Shown here: positions 1-8,083 of the stretch, piece after piece
Position numbering within the stretch: position 1 is the first letter of the stretch
How the letters are laid out: each line of letters starts with the position of its first letter
Assembly (NCBI GenBank): GCA_014867205.1
Contig: WGUO01000008.1
Span: forward strand, 1 to 64,000
Direction: 5' to 3'
Source: Muribaculaceae bacterium
GTDB lineage: Bacteria; Bacteroidota; Bacteroidia; Bacteroidales; Muribaculaceae
Length of the DNA: 64,000 bases
Translations under genes and position numbers: made by a program
The notes under the pieces: generated by a model
The model's database searches: none
What the model was told of the DNA's origin: nothing
What the model saw: only the letters and a program-made list of their open reading frames with translations

Positions 1-2
1 TG

Positions 3-65
3 CAAATTTATCATTTCTATTTCAGTTTCGGTTTGCCGCTGCAAATCTAAGGTATTGCAAAATTA
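3..65 (-). promoter_or_regulatory. Cluster of leftward -7 boxes at the window edge
   Basis: On the minus strand three matches to the Bacteroidetes -7 box TAnnTTTG occur here: TAATTTTG at 58-65, TAGATTTG at 42-49 and TAAATTTG at 3-10. They point toward a gene that would lie left of position 1. No convincing -33 TTG was seen at the right distance, so any one of them may be chance in AT-rich sequence. Confidence 0.3.
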
Positions 66-71
66 CACAAA

Positions 72-101
72 GAGCCTCACAGCATAGTTGCTGTGAGGCT
101 C
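72..101 (-). terminator. Hairpin terminator downstream of the AraC-type gene
   Basis: A perfect 13-bp stem (GAGCCTCACAGCA pairing with TGCTGTGAGGCTC) closes a TAGT loop. It starts 33 bp after the stop codon of the leftward AraC-family gene. On the minus strand it is followed by a T-rich run (TTTGTGTAATTTT), as expected of an intrinsic terminator. Confidence 0.8.
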
Positions 102-133
102 AATCATAGTTTCTGAAAAGTTCAGTTCTGCTT

Positions 134-922
134 TTATCCCATTACCGCTGTTGGTGTCACACCGAATTCTTTTTTGAAGGCGGTGGAGAAATGGGAGGGG
201 TTGCGGAATCCGACCTCGGCATATACCTCAACGACTTTCTTCTTTCCGGTTTTCATAAGCTCATACGCCTTATCAAGGCGTTTCTTGATAAGCCACTTTT
301 CCGGGGTGAGGTCACTGATCTTTTTGAAATCACGCTTGAATGTGGCGAGACTGCGCCCTGTATAGTGGGCTATCTCCTCGATGCTCAGGTCGCACATGAA
401 GTTGTCCTCCATAAAGCCGAGAATATCTATCTTCCACGGCTCATTGAAGTCGAACATCGTCGGCACGAACCGCTCATCTATCGCCAAGAGTGCCATAAGT
501 CCTTCCTGTAACTTCAGTTCCATGAAATCTTCCTTCGGTCTCACCTCAGGATCGAAATATGGAGTCATGGAGGCGAATAGGCTGGCAAGTTCAACAGTTT
601 TCGGCAGTTTTATCACTCCATCAGGAAGTTTGGCGGTTTTTGTCTTGATTTTGTTAAGCGACAGCTTACTATACATGTCCCGCAGGAAGTTGCGGGTGAA
701 CATGAGGAAGATACCGCAATAGCGCTCCCCTTCGTATGTCTTCTTATACATCGTGATATGGTGGTCACGGGGGATGAAGACACATTCACCCTTGCGCACG
801 CGGATTTTCTCGGCGCCGTTATCGAGAATCATCTCGCCGGAATATACATAATTCAGGGCATACTCCCGCGAGCGATGTATGCAGCCGCTCAAGTCATCAT
901 AGAAGAAACTGTAAAAAAACAT
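134..922 (-). CDS. AraC-family transcriptional regulator
   Basis: A 262-residue regulator with the usual AraC layout. The N-terminal cupin-like half has the pattern SGEMIL..NG followed by FIPRDHHITMY (about residues 28-60). The C-terminal double helix-turn-helix begins near 165 and ends with the signature VGFRNPSHFSTAFKKEFGVTP. The ATG at 922 lies about 70 nt downstream of a well-formed promoter, and upstream of that promoter is a pair of direct repeats that look like an AraC operator, so autoregulation is plausible. The gene ends at a hairpin terminator and appears monocistronic. The ligand and targets cannot be told from the sequence. The family call is secure. Confidence 0.93.
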   Translation of the reverse strand: MFFYSFFYDDLSGCIHRSREYALNYVYSGEMILDNGAEKIRVRKGECVFIPRDHHITMYKKTYEGERYCGIFLMFTRNFLRDMYSKLSLNKIKTKTAKLPDGVIKLPKTVELASLFASMTPYFDPEVRPKEDFMELKLQEGLMALLAIDERFVPTMFDFNEPWKIDILGFMEDNFMCDLSIEEIAHYTGRSLATFKRDFKKISDLTPEKWLIKKRLDKAYELMKTGKKKVVEVYAEVGFRNPSHFSTAFKKEFGVTPTAVMG

Positions 923-1000
923 TGTTATAGTTAAATATCAGTTTCATCGGTCCGAGGTTCTCTTCTGTATCTATTGCCATGGTCTTTTCTGTCTGGACTG

Positions 1001-1030
1001 CAAAGTTAATATTAAATTTAGTGAACGCAA
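1001..1030 (-). promoter_or_regulatory. Promoter of the leftward araC-type gene
   Basis: On the minus strand TTG (complement of 1028-1030) is followed after 19 bp by TAACTTTG (complement of 1001-1008). This matches the Bacteroidetes primary-sigma promoter. Transcription would start near 994, leaving a leader of about 70 nt before the ATG at 922. Confidence 0.75.
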
Positions 1031-1037
1031 TTTCCTT

Positions 1038-1074
1038 AAGGCTCAATTCTCATGTCACAAAGGCTCAACTCTCA
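1038..1074. promoter_or_regulatory. Tandem 15-bp direct repeats, likely AraC-type operator
   Basis: AAGGCTCAATTCTCA (1038-1052) recurs as AAGGCTCAACTCTCA (1060-1074), 22 bp apart start to start. The nearer copy sits 8 bp from the -33 element of the leftward promoter. Two same-orientation sites two helical turns apart beside the -35/-33 region is the classic arrangement for an AraC-family dimer. That the regulator of 134-922 binds here is inference. Confidence 0.55.
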
Positions 1075-1228
1075 AAAGGTATTCTTTCAGAACATTGTTG
1101 GCCCATGGCCGGAACTGAGTGCCACGGATTGATTTTCACTATGTACCATCAGTTGCAGAAGATTCGCTCCTAATCGGATTTGGCCGAGCCGTAGCCTTGC
1201 CGCATTGACTCAACGCGGGCCTGACCCT

Positions 1229-1402
1229 TTATGCGGGGGTGATGAAAAGGTCATAGACAAGCCAGCAGATTGCGGAAGAAACGAGAAGGACTGCCATGAT
1301 GCGCAAGGGCTTTGACTTCAGAATTTGCAACTTGTCGCACCCCCAATACAGAAGGAATGCAACTATCGCGATTATGATGTACACTAACCAATTCCCATTC
1401 AT
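1229..1402 (-). CDS. Small two-helix membrane protein, unknown
   Basis: A 57-residue frame read leftward from an ATG at 1402 to TAA at 1229. It begins MNGNWLVYIIIAIVAF and has two hydrophobic segments (about residues 5-20 and 35-54) joined by a short basic stretch with KLQILKSKPLR, so it should be an integral membrane hairpin. A -7-like box TATCTTTG lies 36-43 bp upstream of the ATG on the same strand, which supports expression. I recognise no family. It fills most of the otherwise empty gap between two AraC-type genes. A chance frame is possible, but the codon pattern, hydrophobicity and promoter argue for a real small protein. Confidence 0.55.
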   Translation of the reverse strand: MNGNWLVYIIIAIVAFLLYWGCDKLQILKSKPLRIMAVLLVSSAICWLVYDLFITPA

Positions 1403-1437
1403 GGTAATTTACATTTTAAGTTTTGTATTATTAGACG

Positions 1438-1445
1438 CAAAGATA
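1438..1445 (-). promoter_or_regulatory. -7 box upstream of the 57-residue membrane protein
   Basis: TATCTTTG on the minus strand matches TAnnTTTG. No clear -33 TTG is seen at 19-21 bp. The leader to the ATG at 1402 would be about 30 nt. Confidence 0.4.
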
Positions 1446-1596
1446 ATAAATAGTTGCATATCTTTAAGTAAGAAATCAAATTAAACCGATAATATATGGA
1501 ATTAAAAATCCCACATACCCTATATTTGAGATTTCTGGCGCTTTCTGACAAGTCTCATACCAGAAAAAACCGCTGAAGCAGATCTTTTTCTGAATT

Positions 1597-1616
1597 TGCA
1601 ATGTGCAACAAATGCA
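1597..1616. promoter_or_regulatory. TGCA-rich possible operator upstream of second AraC-type gene
   Basis: TGCA occurs three times in 20 bp (1597, 1604, 1613), including ATGTGCAA at 1601-1608. The same octamer recurs at 3111-3118 just before the third AraC-type gene, and its core reversed (TTGCAC) occurs at 2503-2508 before the membrane-protein gene. A shared regulator site is possible. The rest of 1446-1667 shows no gene or clear promoter. Confidence 0.3.
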
Positions 1617-1667
1617 CCTTGCTTTCCTTTACAATTACTAAAATGGGGCGGTCGCCGTTAATTCTAT

Positions 1668-2489
1668 ATGGCGAGGAATATTCCGATAAATAAAATCACA
1701 CGGCTCAGCGAGAATGGCGTCTTTGTAAAGCATACCGACGACTGGCAATCGCATCCTCCAGTCGATACAGTCCACCGCGATGAATATTATATTTTCACGG
1801 TTCTTCTTAATGGAACGGCTGATGTCATGCTGGATTTCAAAGAGATAGAAATTCAATGCGGAGAGGGTGTGATAGTGTCACCCGGACAAGTTCACCTACT
1901 CAAGCCCAGCGAGCAAAAACCGACAGCGTGGCTTCTCTTCGTTGCCTCTGATCTTATTCCTGACAATCTTATTGATAAGATCGAACGATATTCTTTATCA
2001 GTCCGGACAATGCGGTTTGCCGATGCTGCCCTAAAGGATATTTCATCACTATTCGGAATATTGAGATGCAATCTCTCGAATGTCACGCTGGCAAGATTCC
2101 TCTCGCTATCGATTGTCGAGCTGTTCTGCAACGCGATTCCGAATATTCCCGACAGGACTTTTGACCGTTATGTGGCCTTGACCCTGCGTTTCAAACGAAT
2201 GGTCAATGCCATCTATATCAATGAGAAGCAGCCTGCCGAATATGCCTCCCGCCTCAACGTCTCAAGGGTCTATCTGAACGAGGCTGTCAGAGCCACGACA
2301 GGCATGAGCGTCGGCAAATACATCCGCACACATGTTATCGTAAACGCCAAACGGTTGCTCGCACATTCATCTCTGAATGTAAATGAAATAGCGCAGTCGC
2401 TCGGTTACGAGGACGCTTCCTATTTCGAGAGGATGTTCCGGAAAGAAACCGGAACCACTCCGACTGAATTTCGCAAAAACATCGTTTAG
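1668..2489 (+). CDS. AraC-family transcriptional regulator
   Basis: A 273-residue regulator. The N-terminal half is a cupin-type sensor with HRDEYYIFTVLLNG followed by GEGVIVSPGQVHLL (about residues 38-85). The C-terminal half has two helix-turn-helix motifs: EYASRLNVSRVYLNEAVR near 190, and EIAQSLGYEDASYFERMFRKE near 240, followed by TGTTPTEFRK. The ATG at 1668 gives the usual family length. It is followed 95 bp later by a small membrane-protein gene with its own promoter. The effector is unknown, and the sequence outside the DNA-binding domain is not close to that of the regulator at 134-922. Confidence 0.93.
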   Translation: MARNIPINKITRLSENGVFVKHTDDWQSHPPVDTVHRDEYYIFTVLLNGTADVMLDFKEIEIQCGEGVIVSPGQVHLLKPSEQKPTAWLLFVASDLIPDNLIDKIERYSLSVRTMRFADAALKDISSLFGILRCNLSNVTLARFLSLSIVELFCNAIPNIPDRTFDRYVALTLRFKRMVNAIYINEKQPAEYASRLNVSRVYLNEAVRATTGMSVGKYIRTHVIVNAKRLLAHSSLNVNEIAQSLGYEDASYFERMFRKETGTTPTEFRKNIV

Positions 2490-2514
2490 TCCTGTTTTAA
2501 CCTTGCACGGCACA

Positions 2515-2545
2515 TTGTGTGTTTTCCTGCCCGGTCCTATTTTTG
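2515..2545 (+). promoter_or_regulatory. Promoter of the DUF4405-like membrane protein
   Basis: TTG (2515-2517), 20 bp, then TATTTTTG (2538-2545) fits the Bacteroidetes promoter. Transcription would start near 2552, which rules out start codons upstream of that point for the following gene. Confidence 0.7.
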
Positions 2546-2584
2546 CACAAAAATTGGATTGGCGAGACCATTCGACATAAACTA

Positions 2585-3100
2585 ATGATAGACACGATGG
2601 AAAAAACTAAACGACTGAGTATATGCAATCATCTTCTGCTGGTTATAACGATCCTGATGCTTGCGTCGAGCATCCAGCTGGAGATCACTGCCGGAAGCAT
2701 TCATTTCTGGGTATGGGTACACGTCATACTCGGGCTATTGTTTTTCGGACTCATATCCAGACACCTATACCTGCATTTCAAATGGAGAAACTGGCTTAAG
2801 GTGCTGTGGAAACAGAAAAGAGCAAATACGCGGTGGATGACCCTGTTCGGCATCCTGACACTGCTGACTACCATTGTTGCCACCGTAGGCTGGATCATGT
2901 CGCCCGCACACACACCTCTCGGAGCCATTCACGGCAAATTGGGATTCATATTCATAGCCCTTGCAGGCTGGCATATCTTCAAGCGAATGAAATATTACAG
3001 GGGAAGAACCCCCTCCCGCCGCCATGAACATCTGTCACGTTGCCGTCCAGGCAAACGACATAGGCTTACATTCGACAATACGCGGAATTTATTGAAGTAA
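2585..3100 (+). CDS. Small multi-pass membrane protein (DUF4405-like)
   Basis: A 171-residue membrane protein. An open frame extends upstream to 2519, but the promoter at 2515-2545 lies over that part, so the start is at 2585 (MIDTMEKTKRLS) or 2597. Four hydrophobic segments are visible: LLLVITILMLASSIQL, FWVWVHVILGLLFFGLI, LFGILTLLTTIVATVGWI and IHGKLGFIFIALAGWHIF. Histidines in the second, third-to-fourth and fourth segments (WVHV, AIHGK, GWHIFKR) resemble the haem-binding pattern of cytochrome b561/DUF4405-type proteins. The C-terminus is basic and cytoplasmic-looking. It lies between two AraC-type genes and may be a target of one. Function unknown. Confidence 0.7.
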   Translation: MIDTMEKTKRLSICNHLLLVITILMLASSIQLEITAGSIHFWVWVHVILGLLFFGLISRHLYLHFKWRNWLKVLWKQKRANTRWMTLFGILTLLTTIVATVGWIMSPAHTPLGAIHGKLGFIFIALAGWHIFKRMKYYRGRTPSRRHEHLSRCRPGKRHRLTFDNTRNLLK

Positions 3101-3151
3101 AAACCGAAAAATGTGCAAGGCAGTATTTTTCTTATCTTTACCGGAAAATAT

Positions 3152-3159
3152 TAACTTTG
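3152..3159 (+). promoter_or_regulatory. TAACTTTG box abutting the third AraC-type start codon
   Basis: TAACTTTG is a perfect -7 box but ends only 3 nt before the ATG at 3163. Transcription from it would begin at or just past that ATG, so it implies either a nearly leaderless mRNA or a later start codon. A weaker box TATCTTTA lies at 3133-3140. Confidence 0.4.
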
Positions 3160-3162
3160 CAT

Positions 3163-3969
3163 ATGGAAAAGATAAAAGAGGTCGTCATAACGGATTATAT
3201 CTCAAGTATCGCTTCAGACCGATGCAAGTCATATCTCACGCACGCCCTGTGTCTGGGCGGCCAGTGTTCTTTTGTTTTCAACGGTGAGCCTTTCCTGTTC
3301 CGCGAGGGAGACCTTATGATAATCCGCAAGGGGAGCCTTGTGGAAAACCTTGAGCCATCACCCGATTTCAAGGTCAAGAACATCTGCATATCCGCAAGTT
3401 TCGTCGAACTCTGTACCCCCGCGACCAACTACGGCATCAAGGGACAGCTCGCGCTTTTCCTCAATCCCATCATGCATCTCAATGCCGAGCAGAGATTTGT
3501 GTGCGAGCGAGATTTCAGATGGATTGAATACAGGCTAAATCAGACGGGCCACAAGTTTTACCGCGAGCTGGTGATGAATGCCGTGCAGTCGGCGATACTT
3601 GACTTCTTCGACTTTCACTCGACCCTCAACGGAGAGGACAGCGTATCTACACAAAGCGCTTCGATAATGAGCCGCTTTCTGGCCATGCTTGAGGAGGGTT
3701 CCTATCGCCATAACCGCGAGGTGACGTATTACGCGGATGCCCTCTGCGTGACCCCCAAGTATCTGTCAGAAGTGTCGAAACGCGTGAGCGGATATTCGGC
3801 CAACTATTGGATAAACCGCTTCACGACCCTTGACATCGCGCGCCTCCTCCGTGACAGGTCGCTGACGTTTGTACAGATATCAGACATGTTCAATTTCTCA
3901 TCGCCGGCATATTTCAGCCGCTATGTGCAGCGCACGCTCGGCATGAACCCGACCAAATACAGGGAATAG
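3163..3969 (+). CDS. AraC-family transcriptional regulator
   Basis: A 268-residue regulator beginning MEKIKEVVITDY. The N-terminal sensor contains GGQCSFVFNGEPFLFREGDLM-type cupin strands (about residues 30-60). The C-terminal DNA-binding half holds YYADALCVTPKYLSEVSKRVSG near 190 and ISDMFNFSSPAYFSRYVQRT near 240, ending LGMNPTKYRE. The ATG at 3163 is preferred to the TTG two codons upstream. A promoter-like box nearly touches the start (see that entry). It is followed after 47 bp by a large membrane-protein gene that could be co-transcribed. Ligand unknown. Confidence 0.93.
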   Translation: MEKIKEVVITDYISSIASDRCKSYLTHALCLGGQCSFVFNGEPFLFREGDLMIIRKGSLVENLEPSPDFKVKNICISASFVELCTPATNYGIKGQLALFLNPIMHLNAEQRFVCERDFRWIEYRLNQTGHKFYRELVMNAVQSAILDFFDFHSTLNGEDSVSTQSASIMSRFLAMLEEGSYRHNREVTYYADALCVTPKYLSEVSKRVSGYSANYWINRFTTLDIARLLRDRSLTFVQISDMFNFSSPAYFSRYVQRTLGMNPTKYRE

Positions 3970-4016
3970 TCGCCGTTTTATTTGGCCTACACGCGGGAAA
4001 TGACTAAATTCGCGGC

Positions 4017-5669
4017 ATGAGCAATTCAGCAACAGGCGTCGGTCACGTGGCGCCAACAGATGGGCGACACCCGCACCGGCTAAGCTGGAATATGGTGTGG
4101 CTCGCCCTTTTCTTTATCCTGTGCGGAATCTTTCTGGTCTGCGCTCCGAAATATGCCGACGACATCTGGTATCTGACCCGGATGGGCCGATGGCTCACCG
4201 AGCATGGAGTCCGGTCCATAGACAACACCTTCTTCACTATATTCGGCGATTTTCCATGGCAGCAGGTTCACGACACACTGGAGTGGAGATACTACAACGA
4301 CAACATTCGGCTGGCGAACGTCATAGGCATATTCTTTCTGCTGCTGCCCAAATGGGTCGGGTCGAGCGTGGGGCTTCTCGCGCTGGTGTATTCGGTGTTT
4401 AAGATATTCAGTCTGACGCAGGTCAACTGGCGCACGTCGGCGCTTGTACCGGTTGCGATTGTGGCGCTGACCTTCATTGCGCCGTGGGAACACAGCCTTG
4501 GTAGCATTATCTATCAGTTCAACTATCTGCTGCCGACGGCCATCGCGCTCTGGCTGACAGGCTATCTGTTCAGAAACAAGACGGGGCATCCCTCATTCGC
4601 TGGCGCCCTGGCCGGTGGCCTGTTGCTTGGTCTGTGGCATGAGGGTTTCGCCGTGCCCCTGGCGGGGGGTCTGCTCTTCATGGCGCTCCTCCGCCGACGG
4701 TGCCGACACAGAGCCATATATGGAGCCATTATCGGCCTCGCAGCCGGGACGCTGATTCTGTTCTCCGCGCCGGGCATGATGCACCGGGGCGGCAGCGCGT
4801 TAGGCACGCTGTTCAGCCGCGACATCTATCTGCCCAATTTAGTTACATCTTTCACAGTCTTCGGCCTCGCCTCGGCCTTCTATCTGCTGATAAGACATAA
4901 AAAAACAACAGTATCAGACGACATAGCCTGCCTGTGCATAATAAGCGGCATCGTGTCCTTTATGATACAGTTACTTACCGATATCAACTGCAGCCGCAAC
5001 GGCTGGTGGTGTCACATCATGTCGGTGCCGGTGCTTCTGATCGTGCTCGATGAGACGGGTCATGATTTCTGGAATTCATATAACCGGCGCAACATATGTA
5101 TTCTGATTCTGCCGGTGGCTCTCGCCTACCTGTATTGGGGCAACATGGATTATCTCGCCATCAGGATGTCGGCGTCATACCGGCACATTGAGAGTGAGGC
5201 CTACTCGGGCAAGCGGCATGTCTTCGCGGATGTGATGCCGGCGAGGGAACTGCCTCCGCTCAAGATGCGCACCAATATGGGCAACCTTTATGACATATCG
5301 GGCTTCTTAGGTGACTATTATGACTATGAGCGCGATGAGGATGCGGAGCAACTCTCGATAGTGTCACATGAACTTGAGCAGGTAACACAGAACTCGGGTG
5401 TGAAGGTGCCCGGAGGCTTGGGCATCCGTGACTATAACGGAAATCTGTATATGGCATATTCAGACAGCCTCAGACTCGTCGAGAGCCAGGGGGAAATCCA
5501 TATGCAATGCGACTTTGGGAAAGGATATGTGAAAACTCCTTTCCTATGCAATAGTTTCATTTCAAAAGGAGACGGACACCGCTATCTGGAATTAAGGCCT
5601 CTGGTCAAACTCTATAAATCACGTTTCTGTAGAATTAAAGCCATTAATCCGGATATAGATACTCAATGA
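4017..5669 (+). CDS. Large multi-pass membrane protein (DUF6056-like)
   Basis: A 550-residue integral membrane protein with about 10-11 predicted helices between residues 25 and 380, then a soluble C-terminal domain of about 170 residues. Near the first loop is PKYADDIWYLTRMGRWL, an acidic pair after the first helix of the kind seen in GT-C glycosyltransferases, and the stretch YYNDNIRLANVIGIFF resembles Bacteroidetes DUF6056 proteins. I infer a role in sugar or lipid transfer at the inner membrane, but no substrate can be named. It follows the third AraC-type gene by 47 bp and ends 16 bp from the convergent antiporter gene. Confidence 0.6.
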   Translation: MSNSATGVGHVAPTDGRHPHRLSWNMVWLALFFILCGIFLVCAPKYADDIWYLTRMGRWLTEHGVRSIDNTFFTIFGDFPWQQVHDTLEWRYYNDNIRLANVIGIFFLLLPKWVGSSVGLLALVYSVFKIFSLTQVNWRTSALVPVAIVALTFIAPWEHSLGSIIYQFNYLLPTAIALWLTGYLFRNKTGHPSFAGALAGGLLLGLWHEGFAVPLAGGLLFMALLRRRCRHRAIYGAIIGLAAGTLILFSAPGMMHRGGSALGTLFSRDIYLPNLVTSFTVFGLASAFYLLIRHKKTTVSDDIACLCIISGIVSFMIQLLTDINCSRNGWWCHIMSVPVLLIVLDETGHDFWNSYNRRNICILILPVALAYLYWGNMDYLAIRMSASYRHIESEAYSGKRHVFADVMPARELPPLKMRTNMGNLYDISGFLGDYYDYERDEDAEQLSIVSHELEQVTQNSGVKVPGGLGIRDYNGNLYMAYSDSLRLVESQGEIHMQCDFGKGYVKTPFLCNSFISKGDGHRYLELRPLVKLYKSRFCRIKAINPDIDTQ

Positions 5670-5685
5670 GAGGAGAAATGCAAGG

Positions 5686-7116
5686 CTACAGGAGGAGCCA
5701 GAGGGAGACAGCGGCGGAAAGCACGAGCAGGGCAATTCCCGCCATGTCGGCGCGCGACAGCAACGAGTCTCGCACGCCGGGTCTGGCCGGTCCCCGGTCA
5801 AGACGCCGCTCCTGAAGGGTCTTGACATAGAACCCCAGGCCGAGAAGGTAGAATAGAGAGGTCTCGAGGAACAAGTCTATTCCTCCGGCATAAATCATCC
5901 ATGCACAGAACAATGTGCATGCACCTCCCGTCATGACACCCGCGCGGTGATGCCCGCGCGACACTTTCCATAGGAAAAGACCGCTCAAAAGATATGACGG
6001 AAGTATCATCATGCCGGTGATGCTTAATGCAGTCAGGTACAACTGGTCGGAAAACATCAGTACTATCAGAAACATCTCCATAAGCACACTCGATACAAAT
6101 AGTCCGAAAGCCGGAATACGGTGTCGGTTGAGCCGCATGAACGACCGGGGGAAAAGACCTGAGCAAGCTGCTGTGTACGGCACCTCAGCACATACCAGCG
6201 ACCATGCCACCCAACCGCCACCCAGCGCGACAGCCACCGATGCAATAACCAGCCAATAGGCCCATGGGCCACAGATCTCCCGGAGGGCATATGCCACAGA
6301 GGGATCCTCGAGTCCGGCAAGACGGGCACGGCCCATGATTCCGAAACAGAGTACCGACACGAGCACGTACAGCAGCCATGCCGTGAAAAATCCGGTGATT
6401 CCGGCACGGCCCACGTCGCGGCTGCGCCGCGCCCTGCCAGACATCATGACAGCCCCCTCGATGCCTATGAAACACCATAGTGTCACGAGCATCGTGTCCA
6501 TGACCTGAGCCCAAAGACCGGGCAATTCCCCGTCAGAGGCAGTATCAAGGAAGGCTGCTGCAAATGCCTCTGGTCTCACGTGAATCGCCAGCAGCACAAT
6601 TATGAGAAGGATACATCCTATTTTCACGGCACTCATCACCGTGTTGAGAATTTTCGCAGTGCGCATGCCGGCAACGACTATGAGGTATATTATCCAGATG
6701 AGCGCCGAGCCGAACAGCAGTGTCGGCCAGCCGTGGCTCAGCAGCGAAGGGAAAATCGCGCCAAGCGTGTCGTTGAGCATAACAGCGTAGGCCACGTTGG
6801 CGAATGCGGTACAGAGCCAGTATCCCCAGGCTGTCATGAAACCGGGAAACAACCCGAATCCCTGACGCGCATATAGATACATACCTGCGTTTAGTTCGGG
6901 ATACCTGTCCGAGAGTATCTTGAATGTAGCCACAAGCAGCAACATGCCTGCGGCCGTTATAAGCCATGACACCACCACAGCCGATGCCCCGGCGCATGCC
7001 GCCATATTCTGGGGAATGTTGAATATCCCGGCACCGACCATCATGCCGAACACCAGGGCCGACAGTCCTGTAAAACCCAGACGAACCTCCGGGTCTAAAG
7101 ATTTCTTATGTCTCAT
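5686..7116 (-). CDS. APC-superfamily basic amino acid/polyamine antiporter
   Basis: A 476-residue inner-membrane transporter with 12-13 hydrophobic segments. The first helix carries the APC substrate-binding motif GMMVGAGIFNIPQNMA (about residues 24-39). The pattern LWCFIGIEGAVMMSGRARR in helix 6 and a long C-terminal membrane region are as in the arginine:ornithine/lysine antiporter subgroup (ArcD/YdgI type). Substrate exchange of basic amino acids or polyamines is the family expectation; specificity is inferred. No partner such as an arginine deiminase or decarboxylase is nearby. The start at 7116 (MRHKKSLDPEVRLG) leaves the usual short cytoplasmic lead. It is monocistronic and convergent with the upstream membrane-protein gene. 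Confidence 0.88.
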   Translation of the reverse strand: MRHKKSLDPEVRLGFTGLSALVFGMMVGAGIFNIPQNMAACAGASAVVVSWLITAAGMLLLVATFKILSDRYPELNAGMYLYARQGFGLFPGFMTAWGYWLCTAFANVAYAVMLNDTLGAIFPSLLSHGWPTLLFGSALIWIIYLIVVAGMRTAKILNTVMSAVKIGCILLIIVLLAIHVRPEAFAAAFLDTASDGELPGLWAQVMDTMLVTLWCFIGIEGAVMMSGRARRSRDVGRAGITGFFTAWLLYVLVSVLCFGIMGRARLAGLEDPSVAYALREICGPWAYWLVIASVAVALGGGWVAWSLVCAEVPYTAACSGLFPRSFMRLNRHRIPAFGLFVSSVLMEMFLIVLMFSDQLYLTALSITGMMILPSYLLSGLFLWKVSRGHHRAGVMTGGACTLFCAWMIYAGGIDLFLETSLFYLLGLGFYVKTLQERRLDRGPARPGVRDSLLSRADMAGIALLVLSAAVSLWLLL

Positions 7117-7167
7117 CTTGCAATAGGGTAATATGACAACTCATATCTTTACGACATATACGGAAAA

Positions 7168-7203
7168 GCGGACTATTCCTCAGTTAATTCAGGAATAATC
7201 CGC
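7168..7203 (-). terminator. Hairpin terminator of the PepSY-like gene
   Basis: GCGGACTATTCCT (7168-7180) pairs with AGGAATAATCCGC (7191-7203) with one wobble/mismatch around a 10-nt loop. On the minus strand it is followed by CTTTTCCG. It lies between the stop of the secreted protein at 7251 and the antiporter start at 7116. Confidence 0.75.
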
Positions 7204-7250
7204 CAGGCAAAAGCATTTTATTTCTCTGCATATGACAATCCTCAGACAGG

Positions 7251-7754
7251 TTAGTTCTCAGAAGTGTCAGAGTCGTTGCTGTCATCGGTTTCTGTTTCAT
7301 CATCAGCACCGGGGGTTTTCTCACCCTTGAACTGGTAGATGGCATTGAAGCGCAGCACGCGACCGCAGGAGAGGCCTACATCATAGCCTATGTTCTTCTT
7401 GGCGATGCTCACCAGGGTCGAGCCGGAGTAGTTTTTCGTCACATAGTTGCGGATTGCCTTAGCGACCAGAGCCTCGGGCACGGCACGCTTGCCGCAGTCG
7501 ACCGAAGTCCACTTCCCGCTGTTGTTGAACTCGATTTTGGAGCCGTTGGTGAGCTTCACATCGTAGTCGGTCTTCTTGAGCAGATGCTTGTCGACCTTGA
7601 TCATGCTGACCTTGGCCTTGGGGAAATGCTCATCGAGCATGGCGCGTGCAGTCTCGGGCAGCTCGTCGCGGTTGATGGTATATTTGTCGAAGAATGCATT
7701 AGCGGCAGTCACAGACATTACCATGGCAAGGAGTGTAAACAGAATTTTCTTCAT
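7251..7754 (-). CDS. Secreted PepSY-like (DUF2874) protein
   Basis: A 167-residue exported protein. Residues 1-20 (MKKILFTLLAMVMSVTAANA) form a clear Sec signal peptide. Two PepSY-like repeats follow: about 30-80 with LPETARAMLDEHFPKAKV and the strand YDVKLTNGSKIEFNNSGKW, and about 85-140 with VPEALVAKAIRNYVTKNYSG, then YDVGLSCGRVLRFNA. This is the pattern of the Bacteroidetes periplasmic DUF2874 (PF11396) family. The last 25 residues are almost all acidic or polar (DDETETDDSNDSD) and likely disordered. A fold related to protease and beta-lactamase inhibitor domains is known; the function in Bacteroidales is not established. Confidence 0.85.
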   Translation of the reverse strand: MKKILFTLLAMVMSVTAANAFFDKYTINRDELPETARAMLDEHFPKAKVSMIKVDKHLLKKTDYDVKLTNGSKIEFNNSGKWTSVDCGKRAVPEALVAKAIRNYVTKNYSGSTLVSIAKKNIGYDVGLSCGRVLRFNAIYQFKGEKTPGADDETETDDSNDSDTSEN

Positions 7755-7950
7755 CAGTCAAAAATTTCAGGTTATGATTAATATTATCGTAGACCCGGGC
7801 AAAGACCGACAGCGACATGAATTCGCAAGAGGGCATATTGTCTGGGCCGTAGGAATAACGGCAAGTGACGTGCCATAATTACGCGTGGCTGGCGCGTTTA
7901 AGAAAGATTAAATTTTAGTTACGGAGTTTAAGGGTTAAGTTAAGTATTAA

Positions 7951-8073
7951 GTCAGAGTGATAAGTGATGAAGTCATATATGTCGTATATGTCATATAAGT
8001 CATATAAGTCGTATATGTCGTATATGTCGTATATGTCGTATAATCTTCCCACTTCATCGCTCATCACTCTGAC
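7951..8073. repeat. Array of eight 9-bp units inside a 23-bp inverted repeat
   Basis: Eight units of GTCRTATAW run from 7972 to 8043 with no spacer. They are bracketed by GTCAGAGTGATAAGTGATGA at 7951 and its near-complement ending CATCACTCTGAC at 8073, so the whole block could fold as one long stem around a tandem array. A frame through it would read as repeated YDI/YDL and is not credible as a gene. A related four-unit array lies at 19250-19290. Confidence 0.85.
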
Positions 8074-8083
8074 TTCTGACTGA

